A model generated the notes under the pieces. That model was not told the origin of the DNA. It made no database searches and worked only from the letters and a program-made list of their open reading frames with translations. Below, piece by piece: positions 16,979 through 25,928 of a stretch of DNA of 64,000 bases. The translations under genes and the position numbers were made by a program. The DNA is from JAGWRA01 sp035534615 (lineage in GTDB: Bacteria; Acidobacteriota; Vicinamibacteria; Vicinamibacterales; CAVVIG01): assembly GCA_035534615.1 (NCBI GenBank), contig DATLRO010000061.1, positions 62,001 through 126,000 of the forward strand, read 5' to 3'. Position 1 is the first letter of the stretch, and each line of letters opens with the position of its first letter.

Positions 16979-17536
16979 ATGCAGATCGACATTCCAGCGT
17001 TCGGTCACTATCCGAACAGCAGCTTCCTGGGGTTCCCGATGTCGCAGAACCGCCACGCTTTGGCGGCCTGGAACTGGCTGCTCGAAGCCATGCATCCGTC
17101 GACGCTCATCGAGATCGGCACGAGCGTGGGAGGGTTTTCCGCACTCATGGCTCTTGCCGCGGCGAATTTCGATGCGCTGTTCGTGACGTATGACATCAAC
17201 GATATGCGGCCGGAGCGGCTGAGGATGTTCACGGACGCCGCGTTCAGGCGTGCCGACTGCTTCGACCGAACCGAGGAAATCGGCGCGCTCATTCAGCGTC
17301 CCGGCACCACCTACGTGTTCTGCGATGGCGGAGACAAGGTGCGGGAGTTACAGACGTTTTCCGCATTTCTCAAGCCCGGAGACGTCATCGGCGCGCACGA
17401 CTACGCCTGTGGTTGCGACTGGCCGTGGGCGGAGATACGGGATTGTGACGTGGAACCGGTGGCCATGCGCGACGGGCTCGAGAAGATCGACGACCTGTTC
17501 GACCGGTCAGGCTGGATTGTGATGAGAAAGCACTGA
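16979..17536 (+). CDS. Rossmann-fold methyltransferase-like protein
   Basis: The 185-residue protein has a SAM-site-like TLIEIGTSVGGFSALMAL near residue 42, VTYDINDM as the second strand, and YVFCDGGDKVRELQTF followed by LKPGDVIGAHDYACGCDWPW. The DGGDK block replaces the DGNH motif of the two Methyltransf_24 copies, so this is a third, more distant relative; cephalosporin-hydroxylase-like proteins share this architecture. No enzymatic residue can be assigned with certainty. It closes the accessory island and is followed 60 bp downstream by a hairpin. Confidence 0.65.
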   Translation: MQIDIPAFGHYPNSSFLGFPMSQNRHALAAWNWLLEAMHPSTLIEIGTSVGGFSALMALAAANFDALFVTYDINDMRPERLRMFTDAAFRRADCFDRTEEIGALIQRPGTTYVFCDGGDKVRELQTFSAFLKPGDVIGAHDYACGCDWPWAEIRDCDVEPVAMRDGLEKIDDLFDRSGWIVMRKH

Positions 17537-17596
17537 CGGTGGTGCGGTTCGTGACGACAGGAGCTTCTCGCGGTGCCACCTTCGATGAGCCCGGAA

Positions 17597-17619
17597 CGCG
17601 AGGGACCGGTTCCCTCGCG
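17597..17619 (+). terminator. Hairpin downstream of the accessory island
   Basis: A perfect 9-bp stem (CGCGAGGGA at 17597-17605 with TCCCTCGCG at 17611-17619) and a 5-base loop lie 60 bp after the last island gene. No T-run follows, so it is a terminator candidate by position only. Confidence 0.4.
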
Positions 17620-17780
17620 CTCGCTTCGTCAGCCGCGTCAGCGCGCTTCGTTCGTCATCAGTCACGACCAACGCTGCCGTGGGGCGTCCGATCTTTGCCG
17701 TGCCCCTTTAGATCGCAATGCTGACTCGTTTTCCAGCTGATTCGCTTCCAGGGGACTAGGCGCCCCGGCGCTCCGATACC

Positions 17781-18254
17781 ATGGCCTCCCCCGATGCCGA
17801 TGCCCCGCTGATCCGCCTCGCCCGATCCGACGACCGGGATGCCGTCGAGCGCTGCGTCCACGAAGCCTACGTCCACGACGTGCCGCGCATCGGCCGGAAA
17901 CCGGCGCCGATGCTGGCCGACTATGCCCGGTTGATCGCCGCAGGGCGCGTGCACGTCGTCCCCGGCCCGTCGGGCATCCTCGCCGTCCTGGTCACGGAGC
18001 CGCACGAGACCTGGCTGCTGATTGAGAATGTGGCGGTGCTGCCGTCGCACCAGGGCCGCGGCCTGGGCAGCCGCCTGCTGGCGTGGGCCGAGCAGCTCGC
18101 GCGGGCCGCCGGTCTCGACGAGCTGCGCTTGTACACGAATGAACGGATGATCGAGAACCAGCGGTTCTATCGCCATCGCGGCTTCGTCGAACTGGAACGG
18201 CGGACGGAAGACGGATACGCACGGGTGTACATGCGCAGGCAGCTCGATTCCTGA
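17781..18254 (+). CDS. GNAT family N-acetyltransferase
   Basis: The 157-residue protein has the acetyl-CoA-binding motif of the GNAT fold: IENVAVLPSHQGRGLGSRLL (Q/RxxGxG/A) followed by the motif B region with ELRLYTNERMIENQRFYRHR and GFVELERR. It is a complete single-domain enzyme of normal length. The acceptor amine is unknown. No clear Shine-Dalgarno precedes the ATG at 17781, and the 244 bp upstream contain only the hairpin at 17597 and unassigned sequence. Confidence 0.88.
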   Translation: MASPDADAPLIRLARSDDRDAVERCVHEAYVHDVPRIGRKPAPMLADYARLIAAGRVHVVPGPSGILAVLVTEPHETWLLIENVAVLPSHQGRGLGSRLLAWAEQLARAAGLDELRLYTNERMIENQRFYRHRGFVELERRTEDGYARVYMRRQLDS

Positions 18255-18544
18255 ACGCTCCGTCGCATCGCGCACACCCTCTCGCACGCATCCCTCACTC
18301 CGGTAACACGCGCGCCACACCGTCGTATCTACCTTGTGAAGCGGTCGCATTCCGCCCCGCGCTGAACGTGAGGCGGCGGATGCCAGCGATCGGATCGTGG
18401 CGTCGAATCCGCGGCAGCTGCCGGCCGGACCGGCCGGCGCAACAAGGGAGGGAACGGCGACGCAGCGTCGAACGTTCGTGCGTCTGGATTCGCGAAGCCG
18501 GGCGCCGTTGGTCACCACCGCCGTTCTTTCACATGGAGATCAAG

Positions 18545-18904
18545 ATGAAGGCAACCAGACGGGCACGCGCATCCTACGTGCCGGCATTCGTGCTGACCCT
18601 CGGGCTCTGTACCATCGCCTTTGCCCTGCCGTCCGGACAGGTCGCGGCCAGCGCCGCAATGCAGGAAGACGACTCCGTCACGTTGACCGGCTGCGTTCAG
18701 AAAGGATCCGGGGAGGACGAGATCGTCCTCGCCACCGCGGACGGCAAGACCTACCTGCTGAGCGGTGAGGTCAACGTCGCGGCGCACGTCGGCCACACGG
18801 TGACGGTCACCGGGACGGTCGCCGATGCCGAAGAGGGTGACGCCGTCAGCGGCCACGTCACGGTCAGCACGGTGACGATGGTCAAGGACAGCTGCGACGA
18901 GTGA
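18545..18904 (+). CDS. Small secreted OB-fold-like protein (DUF5818-like)
   Basis: The 119-residue protein begins with a signal peptide: basic MKATRRARASY, a hydrophobic stretch (VPAFVLTLGLCTIAFAL) and a small-residue region with possible cleavage near AASAAMQ. The mature part, SVTLTGCVQKGSGEDEIVLA, then TYLLSG and HVGHTVTVTGTV, is beta-rich and resembles small OB-fold proteins of unknown function common in Acidobacteriota. It was assigned by overall pattern, not a catalytic site. The ATG at 18545 has GGAG seven bases upstream, better than the in-frame ATG at 18533. Confidence 0.72.
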   Translation: MKATRRARASYVPAFVLTLGLCTIAFALPSGQVAASAAMQEDDSVTLTGCVQKGSGEDEIVLATADGKTYLLSGEVNVAAHVGHTVTVTGTVADAEEGDAVSGHVTVSTVTMVKDSCDE

Positions 18905-18911
18905 CGTGCCG

Positions 18912-18947
18912 ATCACCGGGGGAGCGGTGGGGCCGCTCCCCCGTGAT
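18912..18947. terminator. Strong bidirectional hairpin between convergent genes
   Basis: Fifteen base pairs (ATCAC plus GGGGGAGCGG at 18912-18927, one bulged C at 18917, against CCGCTCCCCCGTGAT at 18933-18947) enclose a 5-base loop. It lies between two converging stop codons (18904 plus, 18965 minus), so it can stop transcription from either side. No T-run is present on either strand. Confidence 0.65.
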
Positions 18948-18964
18948 GGCCCGGCGGGGCCGCA

Positions 18965-21484
18965 TCATTCGTACCGCAGCGCGACCACCGGCTCGACCGC
19001 GGCGGCGCGGCGGGCCGGCAGCAGGCTGGCGACGAGCGCGCAGAGGCTCAGCACGACGGCCGCGAGCGCGAGCATCAGCGGATCGAAGGGGGACACCCCG
19101 TAGAGCTGGTGCTGCACGGCGCGGGCGGCCACGAACGCCAGCGGCGCGCCGATGAGCAGCCCCAGCCCGACGTGCACGAGGGCCCCCCGGAGCACGAGCA
19201 CGCGGATGTCGCGGCGATCGGCGCCGAGCGCCATCCCCAGCCCGATCTCGCCGGTCCGGCGGGCGACCCGGTACGACGTGACGCCGTAGAGCCCCACGAC
19301 CGCCAGCAGCAACGCGATGAGGCCGAACCCGCTGCTGAGTCTGGTGATCAGTGTCTGCGCGCTCGTCCGAATCGCAACCAGGTCGCTGAAACTGAACATC
19401 GAGATCGGCGTCAGGTTCGGATCGACCTGCGCCAGCACGTGCCGGATCGTCGGCGCCATGGCGTCCGCCGATCCCCGCACGTGCAGCTCGATCGACCCCA
19501 TGTACAGCGAGCCGTCCTCGACCCGATTGTCGACCTGCGCGGCGTAGGTGACCGTCTGCATGAGCGGCACGAAGAACATCGGCCGGACGGCGCGCGCCGT
19601 ATCGTGATAGACGGCATCCGCGGCGACGCCGACGATCTCGTAGTCGCCGGCGTGCGACAGCTCGTCCTTTCCGAAGTGGCGACCGATCGGATCCTCGTTG
19701 GGGAAGAACCGGCGGGCGAACGCCGCGTTGACCACCGCCACTCTCTGCGAGGTCGCCGTGTCCTGGTCGGTGAAGCCTCGTCCCTGCACGATCGGCGTGC
19801 CGATCGTCTCGAAGTAGCGGGCGCTGACCCGGTCCCAGGAGGACCCGGCCTCGCCGGACTTCCCTTCGACGTACACCCCTTCGCCCCAGTTGTTCCCCTG
19901 CTGCGCGGTGTACAGGGACAGGCTCTCGGAGATCACCCCGGGCGTGCGCTTCAGGCGGTCTTCGAGCGTCCGGTACAGGTCGGGCAGTTGCACCGACGTG
20001 TACCCGGCGCTCCGCGGATTGATCCGCACGATGAGGCGGCCCCGCTCCTCGAAGCCGAAGGATCGGTGCTGGAGGTGCTGCAGGCTCTGGGTGAGCAGAG
20101 CGGCGACCGTCAGCAGCGCCAGCGAGACGGCCACCTGCAGGACGAGGAGCGTGCGCTGCGGCACGGCCGAGGCATCCCCGCGCACGCGCCCGCTGCCGCG
20201 CAGCGCGTCGGCCGGGTCGGACCGCGACGCCATCCAGGCGGGGCCGGCGCCGAAAAGAATGCCGGTCAGCAGCGAAACGCCGAAGGTGAAGAGCAGGATC
20301 GGCCACGACGGCCCAACGGCAATCGGCACATCGGTGGGCCCGCGAAAGGCGATGAGCAGGATCGCCTTGCTCGCGTACAGCGCCACGATCAGACCGGCGA
20401 GGCCGCCGACGAGCGCCAGCACGACGCTCTCGGTGAGGTGGCGCCGGATGACCCGGCCCCGCGAGGCGCCCATCGCCAGCTCGATGGCCGTGCGAACGCG
20501 GTGCGTCGTCCCGCGCGCCAGCAGCAGGTTCGCCAGATTCGCGCACGCGATGAAGAGCACCGCCGCCGCCACGGCCATGAGCAGAAGGAGGCCCTGCTCG
20601 TAGTCGTCCTTCATCGCGTTGATACCGCCGCCGCCCGGCACGAGCCTGATGACCTGCGCCCCGATCTTCTTCAGGTCGTAGTGCGCGCTGGCATTGCCCG
20701 GCGTCAGCAGATAGCGCCGCAGCTCGGTCGTCAGCTGCGCCTGGACCTGCGCGGGTCGGGCGCCCGGACGCAGGCGACCGATAAGGTAGAGCCACGCTTC
20801 CGATCGCGAGTGCAGCAGCGCGTTACGGCCCTGGAACGTCGGCTCGAGCGCCAGCGGGATCCAGAAGTCGGGCGTGTCGCTGTCGAGACGATCGCCGAAG
20901 AACGCCGGCGGCGTGACCCCGACGAGCGTCACCGCCATGCCGTTGATCGTGAGGCCGTGGCCGATCAGCGACGGGTCGAGCCCGTACTTCTGCCAGGCAC
21001 GATAGCTCGCGACGGCCACGGGCGCCGCGCCCGGCCGGTCATCCGCTGGTCCGAGCAGGCGGCCGGCGAACGTCCGCACGCCGAGCGTCGAGAAGTAGTT
21101 GCCGGAGACGAACTCCCCGAGGAACGGCTCGGCCGGGCCGCCCGCGACGCGGACGCCCAGATCGCTGCGCCCGGCCTGCGCGGCCGCGAGCGCGTCGAAG
21201 GCGGGGGTGTGATCGCGCGCGTCGAGGTAGAAGGGGTACGAGAACATCGACCAGTTGCCGAGCAGACCCCCTTCGACGCAGCAGTTGTACACGTCGCCGA
21301 ACTTGTAGAGCTGCGCCGGATTGGCCACCGGCAGCGAGCTCAACAGCACGCCGTGGACCAGCGTGAAAATTGCGGTGTTGGCGCCGATGCCGACCGCCAG
21401 CGTCACGAGCGCCGTGACCGTGAAGGCCGGCGCCCGCCGGAGCTGCCGGAGCGCATGACGGACGTCGCGGATGAAGGTGTTCAT
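18965..21484 (-). CDS. ABC transporter permease, MacB/FtsX type (orphan duplicated-type)
   Basis: The 839-residue membrane protein opens with a short cytoplasmic helix and the first membrane segment (RDVRHALRQLRRAPAFTVTA, then VGIGANTAIF). It has a periplasmic MacB core domain, an FtsX membrane block around residues 290-440, a second periplasmic domain and a final FtsX block at 690-839 ending LLPARRAAAVEPVVALRYE. This double layout without a nearby ATPase is typical of the large orphan permease group of Acidobacteriota. It is likely an efflux or envelope-lipid component, but with no partner nearby the cargo cannot be named. It lies 137 bp downstream of the histidine kinase on the same strand. 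Confidence 0.9.
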   Translation of the reverse strand: MNTFIRDVRHALRQLRRAPAFTVTALVTLAVGIGANTAIFTLVHGVLLSSLPVANPAQLYKFGDVYNCCVEGGLLGNWSMFSYPFYLDARDHTPAFDALAAAQAGRSDLGVRVAGGPAEPFLGEFVSGNYFSTLGVRTFAGRLLGPADDRPGAAPVAVASYRAWQKYGLDPSLIGHGLTINGMAVTLVGVTPPAFFGDRLDSDTPDFWIPLALEPTFQGRNALLHSRSEAWLYLIGRLRPGARPAQVQAQLTTELRRYLLTPGNASAHYDLKKIGAQVIRLVPGGGGINAMKDDYEQGLLLLMAVAAAVLFIACANLANLLLARGTTHRVRTAIELAMGASRGRVIRRHLTESVVLALVGGLAGLIVALYASKAILLIAFRGPTDVPIAVGPSWPILLFTFGVSLLTGILFGAGPAWMASRSDPADALRGSGRVRGDASAVPQRTLLVLQVAVSLALLTVAALLTQSLQHLQHRSFGFEERGRLIVRINPRSAGYTSVQLPDLYRTLEDRLKRTPGVISESLSLYTAQQGNNWGEGVYVEGKSGEAGSSWDRVSARYFETIGTPIVQGRGFTDQDTATSQRVAVVNAAFARRFFPNEDPIGRHFGKDELSHAGDYEIVGVAADAVYHDTARAVRPMFFVPLMQTVTYAAQVDNRVEDGSLYMGSIELHVRGSADAMAPTIRHVLAQVDPNLTPISMFSFSDLVAIRTSAQTLITRLSSGFGLIALLLAVVGLYGVTSYRVARRTGEIGLGMALGADRRDIRVLVLRGALVHVGLGLLIGAPLAFVAARAVQHQLYGVSPFDPLMLALAAVVLSLCALVASLLPARRAAAVEPVVALRYE

Positions 21485-21621
21485 GTCTGGAATCCGCGGA
21501 GCCCGCTCGTGCGCAGCCACGGCGCCGGCACACTGGACCCCGGCCTCTTGGACGGAACGGCGCGGGGGAAGGTTGGCGGGACGCCGCGCTGTCGGGACCG
21601 ACCGGCGCGTCCACCCGGCGG

Positions 21622-24231
21622 TCAGGACTGGTGTGTGAGGCGGGCGACGCTCTGCTGCAGGGCCGCGGGATCGACGGGCCAGGGCACGTGCGCTTCGAAG
21701 CCGGCCGCGTAGGCCGCCTGGACGTCTTCGGCGCGGTCCGACGCCGTGAGGGCCACGGCCGTCACCCGCCCGCCGGCGCCGTCCCGCGTGCGCAGGTGCC
21801 GGAGCAGCGCCTCGTGATCGACGCCCGGCGTCCGGACGTCGCACACGACGATGTCCGCGGTCTGCCGGTCGAGCGCGGCCAGCGCCGCCGCCGGCGACTC
21901 CACGGTCGCGACACTGGCCCCGCCCTGCGCGAGCGCCCGCGCCACGGTCTCCCGCGATCCGGCGTCGCCATCGACGACGAGCACGCGCACCCCTTCGAGT
22001 TCGTCGCCGGAAGCGCCGTCGGTTGCGGCCTCGTCCGGCCCGCCGGCCTCGGGCCACGGCCGGGCCGGCAGGCGGACGACGAACGTCGCGCCCCGCCCTT
22101 CCCCCGGACTCTCGGCGTGGACCGTGCCGCCGTGCAGCTCCACGAGATGGCGGACGATTGCGAGGCCGAGGCCGACCCCGCTGTGCGCGCGCGTCGTGGA
22201 GCTGTCGGCCTGGCGGAACGGCTCGAAAATGTGCGGCAGGAAGTCGGCGGCGATCCCGATCCCGGTGTCGGTGACGCGCACTTCGACGAAGCCGTCGACG
22301 CGCTCGAGGGCGACCGTGACGCCGCCGCCCTGCGGGGTGAACTTGATCGCGTTCGACAGCAGGTTCCAGAACACCTGCTGCAGGCGCTCCGGATCGCCGA
22401 TCACGAAGCCGAACGGGTCCAGCCGCCATGCGAGCTTCACGCTCTTGGCTTCCGCGGCCGGCCGGACGGCGTCGAGGGCGGTCTGGACGACCGGCGCCAG
22501 CTCGACCGGCCGGACGTCGAGCCGCAGTTTCCCGGCGGTGATCCGCGAGACGTCGAGCAGGTCTTCGATCAGGCGGACCTGCATCTGGGCGTTGCGCTCG
22601 ATGACTTCGATCGCCCGCTCCTTCCGTCCCTCCTCGAGATGGCCCATGCGCAGCATCTTGGCCCAGCCCAGAATGGCGTTGAGCGGCGTCCTGAGCTCGT
22701 GCGACACGGTCGCCAGGAACGCGTCCTTGGCCCGGTTGGCCGCCTGGGCTTCGGCGTGCGCTTCGCGCTCGCGCTGCAGCAGCCGCTCGCGCTCCCGCTC
22801 GGCCCGCTTCCGCTCGGTCAGATCCAGCAGGAACGCGACGACGAGGTTCTGGCGGCCGCCGAGGAAGGCGGTCCCGACCAGCACCGGCACGAAGTCGCCG
22901 TCCCGGCGGATCAGCTCGACCTCGAACGGCGCGTGGCGGCCCAGCTTGCGGGTCTCGTCGAGCGCCTGCTCGATGACCGGAACGTGATCGGCCGACGTCA
23001 GCGTGCTCCAGCTGACGAGCCCCGCCTGCAGGTCGTTGCGGGCGTACCCGACGATCTCCAGGAACTCGTCGTTCGCCTCGATGATCCGCCCGTCGAGGCC
23101 GGCGATGATGATGCCGATGATGTTCGCATCGACCAGCCGGCGGAGACGCGCCTCGCTCTCGCGCAGCGCCTCCTCCGACACCCGCAGCTCGTCGGCCGCC
23201 CGCTCGGCGGCCGACCGGGCCTGCGCCTCCGCCCGGGAGACGCCGAACAGGACGAGGCTGATGATGAGCCCGCCCGCCAGGATGAGCGGCAGCTGGCTCG
23301 CCGACGATTCCTCGTAGAAGTCCGGCCGCGTGGCGAACTTCAGATCCCAGCTCCGCCCGGCAATCGCCAGCGATGCCGTCGTCATGAAGCGCGGGCCGAG
23401 CGACGGCCCGTTGTGCTCGGGCACGCCGCTGTCGAACAGCAGATGACCCAGGTCGTGCTCCGTGCCGTCGTAGACCTGCAGGCCGACGTGATACCGGGCG
23501 TGCGTGCCGATGATCTCCTGCAGCACGTCGCTCGCGCGGAACGGGCTGTAGACGAAGCCGGTCAGCGCCGCCCGGCGCCCCGCCACGGTCTCTGGCACGT
23601 GACCGCCGCGGTAGACCGGCACGAAGATCAGGAAGCCCGGCTGCCGCCGGCCGTTGCCCTCCTCGACGAGCATGACGCGCCCCGAGGCGGCCGGCATGCC
23701 GGTGTCGCGCGCGCGCACCATCGCCGCCCGGCGGACCGGATCGGTCCACATGTCGTAGCCGATCGCCGTCCGGTTCCGCCCGTTCTCCGGATCGAGAAAC
23801 AGGATCGGGTAGTACTCCGCCCGGTCGCCGGCCGGATCGATGTGGAACCCGGCCTCGCCCTGGATCTGCATCGACCGGACCATGTCCGGCACGTCGCGCG
23901 GCTCGAGCCGGACGATGTAGCCGATCCCCTGGATGCCGGGATAGCGCCGGGGCAGGTCGAGCCGCTCGACGAACTCACGGAACCCGCGCCGTGTCACCAT
24001 CCCGCTCTCGGCGAACATGCCGGAGCCGGCGCGGAGCAGCGCGATGTAGGTGTCGATGTGGCCCTGGATGCTGTCGCTGACGTCCTGGACGGCGTTCTGG
24101 AAGCGGATCTGGTCGCGCTGGCGCGCGGCCATCGCCACGTAGCCGGCGGCGCCGACGCTGAAGAACACCGACACCACGAGCACGAAGTACGGCACCCACG
24201 GGCGGAAGGGGCGATCGGATCGGCCGGGCAT
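21622..24231 (-). CDS. CHASE-PAS hybrid sensor histidine kinase with degenerate receiver
   Basis: The protein has 869 residues. A first membrane segment (about 11-35) and a second (about 318-338, LILAGGLIISLVLFGV) flank a periplasmic CHASE-type sensor with RYPGIQGIGYIVRLEPRDVP. A PAS domain (about 370-470) follows, then a short coiled-coil, the HisKA box with His511 in FLATVSHELRTPLNAILG, and an ATPase domain (NLLSNAIKFTP, DTGIGI, GVGLGLAIV). A receiver domain ends the protein: VRVLVVDGDAGS, then VVCDVRTPG with its Asp. The receiver's usual late Lys-Pro is Trp-Pro (HVPWPVD) and the acidic pair is partly changed, so phosphotransfer may be impaired. The signal sensed is unknown. Confidence 0.92.
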   Translation of the reverse strand: MPGRSDRPFRPWVPYFVLVVSVFFSVGAAGYVAMAARQRDQIRFQNAVQDVSDSIQGHIDTYIALLRAGSGMFAESGMVTRRGFREFVERLDLPRRYPGIQGIGYIVRLEPRDVPDMVRSMQIQGEAGFHIDPAGDRAEYYPILFLDPENGRNRTAIGYDMWTDPVRRAAMVRARDTGMPAASGRVMLVEEGNGRRQPGFLIFVPVYRGGHVPETVAGRRAALTGFVYSPFRASDVLQEIIGTHARYHVGLQVYDGTEHDLGHLLFDSGVPEHNGPSLGPRFMTTASLAIAGRSWDLKFATRPDFYEESSASQLPLILAGGLIISLVLFGVSRAEAQARSAAERAADELRVSEEALRESEARLRRLVDANIIGIIIAGLDGRIIEANDEFLEIVGYARNDLQAGLVSWSTLTSADHVPVIEQALDETRKLGRHAPFEVELIRRDGDFVPVLVGTAFLGGRQNLVVAFLLDLTERKRAERERERLLQREREAHAEAQAANRAKDAFLATVSHELRTPLNAILGWAKMLRMGHLEEGRKERAIEVIERNAQMQVRLIEDLLDVSRITAGKLRLDVRPVELAPVVQTALDAVRPAAEAKSVKLAWRLDPFGFVIGDPERLQQVFWNLLSNAIKFTPQGGGVTVALERVDGFVEVRVTDTGIGIAADFLPHIFEPFRQADSSTTRAHSGVGLGLAIVRHLVELHGGTVHAESPGEGRGATFVVRLPARPWPEAGGPDEAATDGASGDELEGVRVLVVDGDAGSRETVARALAQGGASVATVESPAAALAALDRQTADIVVCDVRTPGVDHEALLRHLRTRDGAGGRVTAVALTASDRAEDVQAAYAAGFEAHVPWPVDPAALQQSVARLTHQS

Positions 24232-24496
24232 GATTCGGGCTGACCGCCGCCCCGCCCGATGCGCGCGGCACGGGGCACGGTCCGACTCTACCCTACCACG
24301 CGCCGCTCCGCGCGGCAGCCGGTTTCACCCGCCGCGGCGCCACGGCGGAGCCGGCCAGCCCGGCCGGCGGGGATCCTCGTCATCTGCTATGATTCCCCGG
24401 CGCCCGCCAGGCCCGCGCGGCAGGCCCGGCACGGCTCTCCGCGTTTCGTCACGCCCGTCCATCCGTCGGTCGTTGTCCGGATCCGGAGGCACGCAC

Positions 24497-24676
24497 ATGA
24501 CCAGTCTCTGCTGGCTGCTGATCGGGCTTGCGGCGCTCGCCTTCGTCGTCGGCGCCGCGCTGGCGTTCACGCACGGTATGTTCATCCTCGCGCCGGTCGC
24601 GTACTGGCGCGGGGCCATCGGTCTGCTGCTGTTCGCCATCGCCCTGCGGGTGATGGCCGGCCGGCCGGCAGCCTGA
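24497..24676 (+). CDS. Small two-helix membrane protein
   Basis: The 59-residue protein is almost entirely two hydrophobic segments (MTSLCWLLIGLAALAFVVGA and YWRGAIGLLLFAIALRVM) joined by a short loop. GGAGG stands seven bases before the ATG. No family was recognised and no function is proposed. Together with the gene at 25607 it is one of two tiny membrane proteins near the hydrolase gene. Confidence 0.55.
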   Translation: MTSLCWLLIGLAALAFVVGAALAFTHGMFILAPVAYWRGAIGLLLFAIALRVMAGRPAA

Positions 24677-24757
24677 TCGCCCCGGCGCGCGGGCGCGCGC
24701 CGGGCGGGCGGCCGGCACGATGCCGGCCCTGAGCGGGCTCTCCCGCTGGAGGTCAGC

Positions 24758-25579
24758 ATGACACGGCCCTTCTGGCTCGCAGCCGTCGCCTCGATGCGCA
24801 CGTTCGCCGGATCCCCGGGCGAGCCGATCACCAGATACGTCCGGTACGAACGCCGCGGCGCCATCGCCTTCGGCATCCTGGACGGCGACACGGTCCGGGA
24901 GCTGTCCGCCAGCCCGTTCGACGGAGGCCGGCCCACGGACGTGCAGGTCGCCGCGGGCGAGGTGCGCCTGCTGGCGCCGTGCACCCCGTCGAAGGTGATT
25001 GCGGTCGGTCTGAACTACCGGAGCCACCTGCACGACCGTCCCGCCCCGTCCTCCCCGGGCCTCTTCATCAAGCTGCCCACCAGCATCATCGGCCCGGAGG
25101 AGAAGATCGTGTTCCCTCCCGGCGCCCGCACGGTGCACTACGAAGGCGAACTGGTCGTGGTGATCGGCAGACGCGCCAGCCGCGTGTCGCGCGCCGACGC
25201 GGACGCCTGCATCTTCGGCGTCACGGCCGGCAACGACGTCAGCGAGCGCGAGTGGCAGAAGAACGATCTGCAGTGGTTCCGCGCCAAGGCCTCCGACACC
25301 TTCGGGCCGCTCGGCCCGGCCATCGTGCGCGGTCTCGACTACAACGACCTGCGCATCCAGACGCGGCTCAACGGCGAACTCCGGCAGGAGGCCCGCACCT
25401 CCGACCTCATCTTCCCGATCGGCGAGATCGTCAGCTACGTCAGCCAGTTCGTCACGCTCGAGCCTGGCGACGTCATCTATACCGGCACGCCCGGCACGAC
25501 GCAGGCGATGAAGGCGGGCGACGTGGTCGAAGTGGAGGTGGAAGGGGTCGGGGTGCTGCGGAACCGGATCGCCGGCTGA
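24758..25579 (+). CDS. Fumarylacetoacetate hydrolase (FAH) family protein
   Basis: The 273-residue protein fits the FAH family of metal-dependent C-C bond hydrolases, isomerases and decarboxylases. It has VIAVGLNYRSHL, the metal-site strand VHYEGELVVVIGRR, GVTAGNDVSEREWQ, KASDTFGPLGPAIV and the end block PGDVIYTGTPGTTQAMKAGD. Substrates in the family range from fumarylacetoacetate to 2-hydroxyhepta-dienoates, and none can be chosen here. The ATG at 24758 has GGAGG in front. The first 25 residues are slightly hydrophobic and not part of the fold; an alternative start at the Met of MRTFAGS would remove 12 of them. Confidence 0.88.
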   Translation: MTRPFWLAAVASMRTFAGSPGEPITRYVRYERRGAIAFGILDGDTVRELSASPFDGGRPTDVQVAAGEVRLLAPCTPSKVIAVGLNYRSHLHDRPAPSSPGLFIKLPTSIIGPEEKIVFPPGARTVHYEGELVVVIGRRASRVSRADADACIFGVTAGNDVSEREWQKNDLQWFRAKASDTFGPLGPAIVRGLDYNDLRIQTRLNGELRQEARTSDLIFPIGEIVSYVSQFVTLEPGDVIYTGTPGTTQAMKAGDVVEVEVEGVGVLRNRIAG

Positions 25580-25606
25580 CCGGATGCGGGGGGCCCGCTC
25601 AGGGTC

Positions 25607-25816
25607 TCAGGCCTTGCCCCGCCTGGGCGCGGTGATCAGCAGAATGATCAGAAAGAATACCGTCGTGGCGACGAGCGCCGGAATGGCGGTGATCGCCAGC
25701 GCGAGGGCCATCGCCATCAGCAGGGACCCGAGGAAGAACCCCAGGAATCCGATACGCCGGCGCCGGCCCGCGTAGCCGATCAACAGGCTCAGCAGGATCC
25801 ACAGGATGATGAGCAT
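25607..25816 (-). CDS. Small membrane protein
   Basis: The 69-residue product has two or three hydrophobic helices (LIILWILLSLLIGYAG; FLGFFLGSLLMAMALALAIT; VATTVFFLIILLI) with a basic RRRR loop and a basic end (PRRGKA). AGAGGGA lies just upstream of its ATG at 25816. It converges with the FAH gene with only 27 bp between stops. No family was recognised and no function is proposed. Confidence 0.55.
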   Translation of the reverse strand: MLIILWILLSLLIGYAGRRRRIGFLGFFLGSLLMAMALALAITAIPALVATTVFFLIILLITAPRRGKA

Positions 25817-25928
25817 CGTCCCTCTGCACGGGTGGGAAACCCGGCAGGATGCGGCGGTGTGTCCCACCAGCCGCATCCGCCAGGCTCAGGATACCGGGGA
25901 GCGGGGAGTGCCGAGCGCCGGCGCGCGC

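Noticed and set aside
24388..24393. TATGAT as a -10 box for the small membrane protein gene
   Set aside because: No -35-like hexamer at 16-18 bases upstream.
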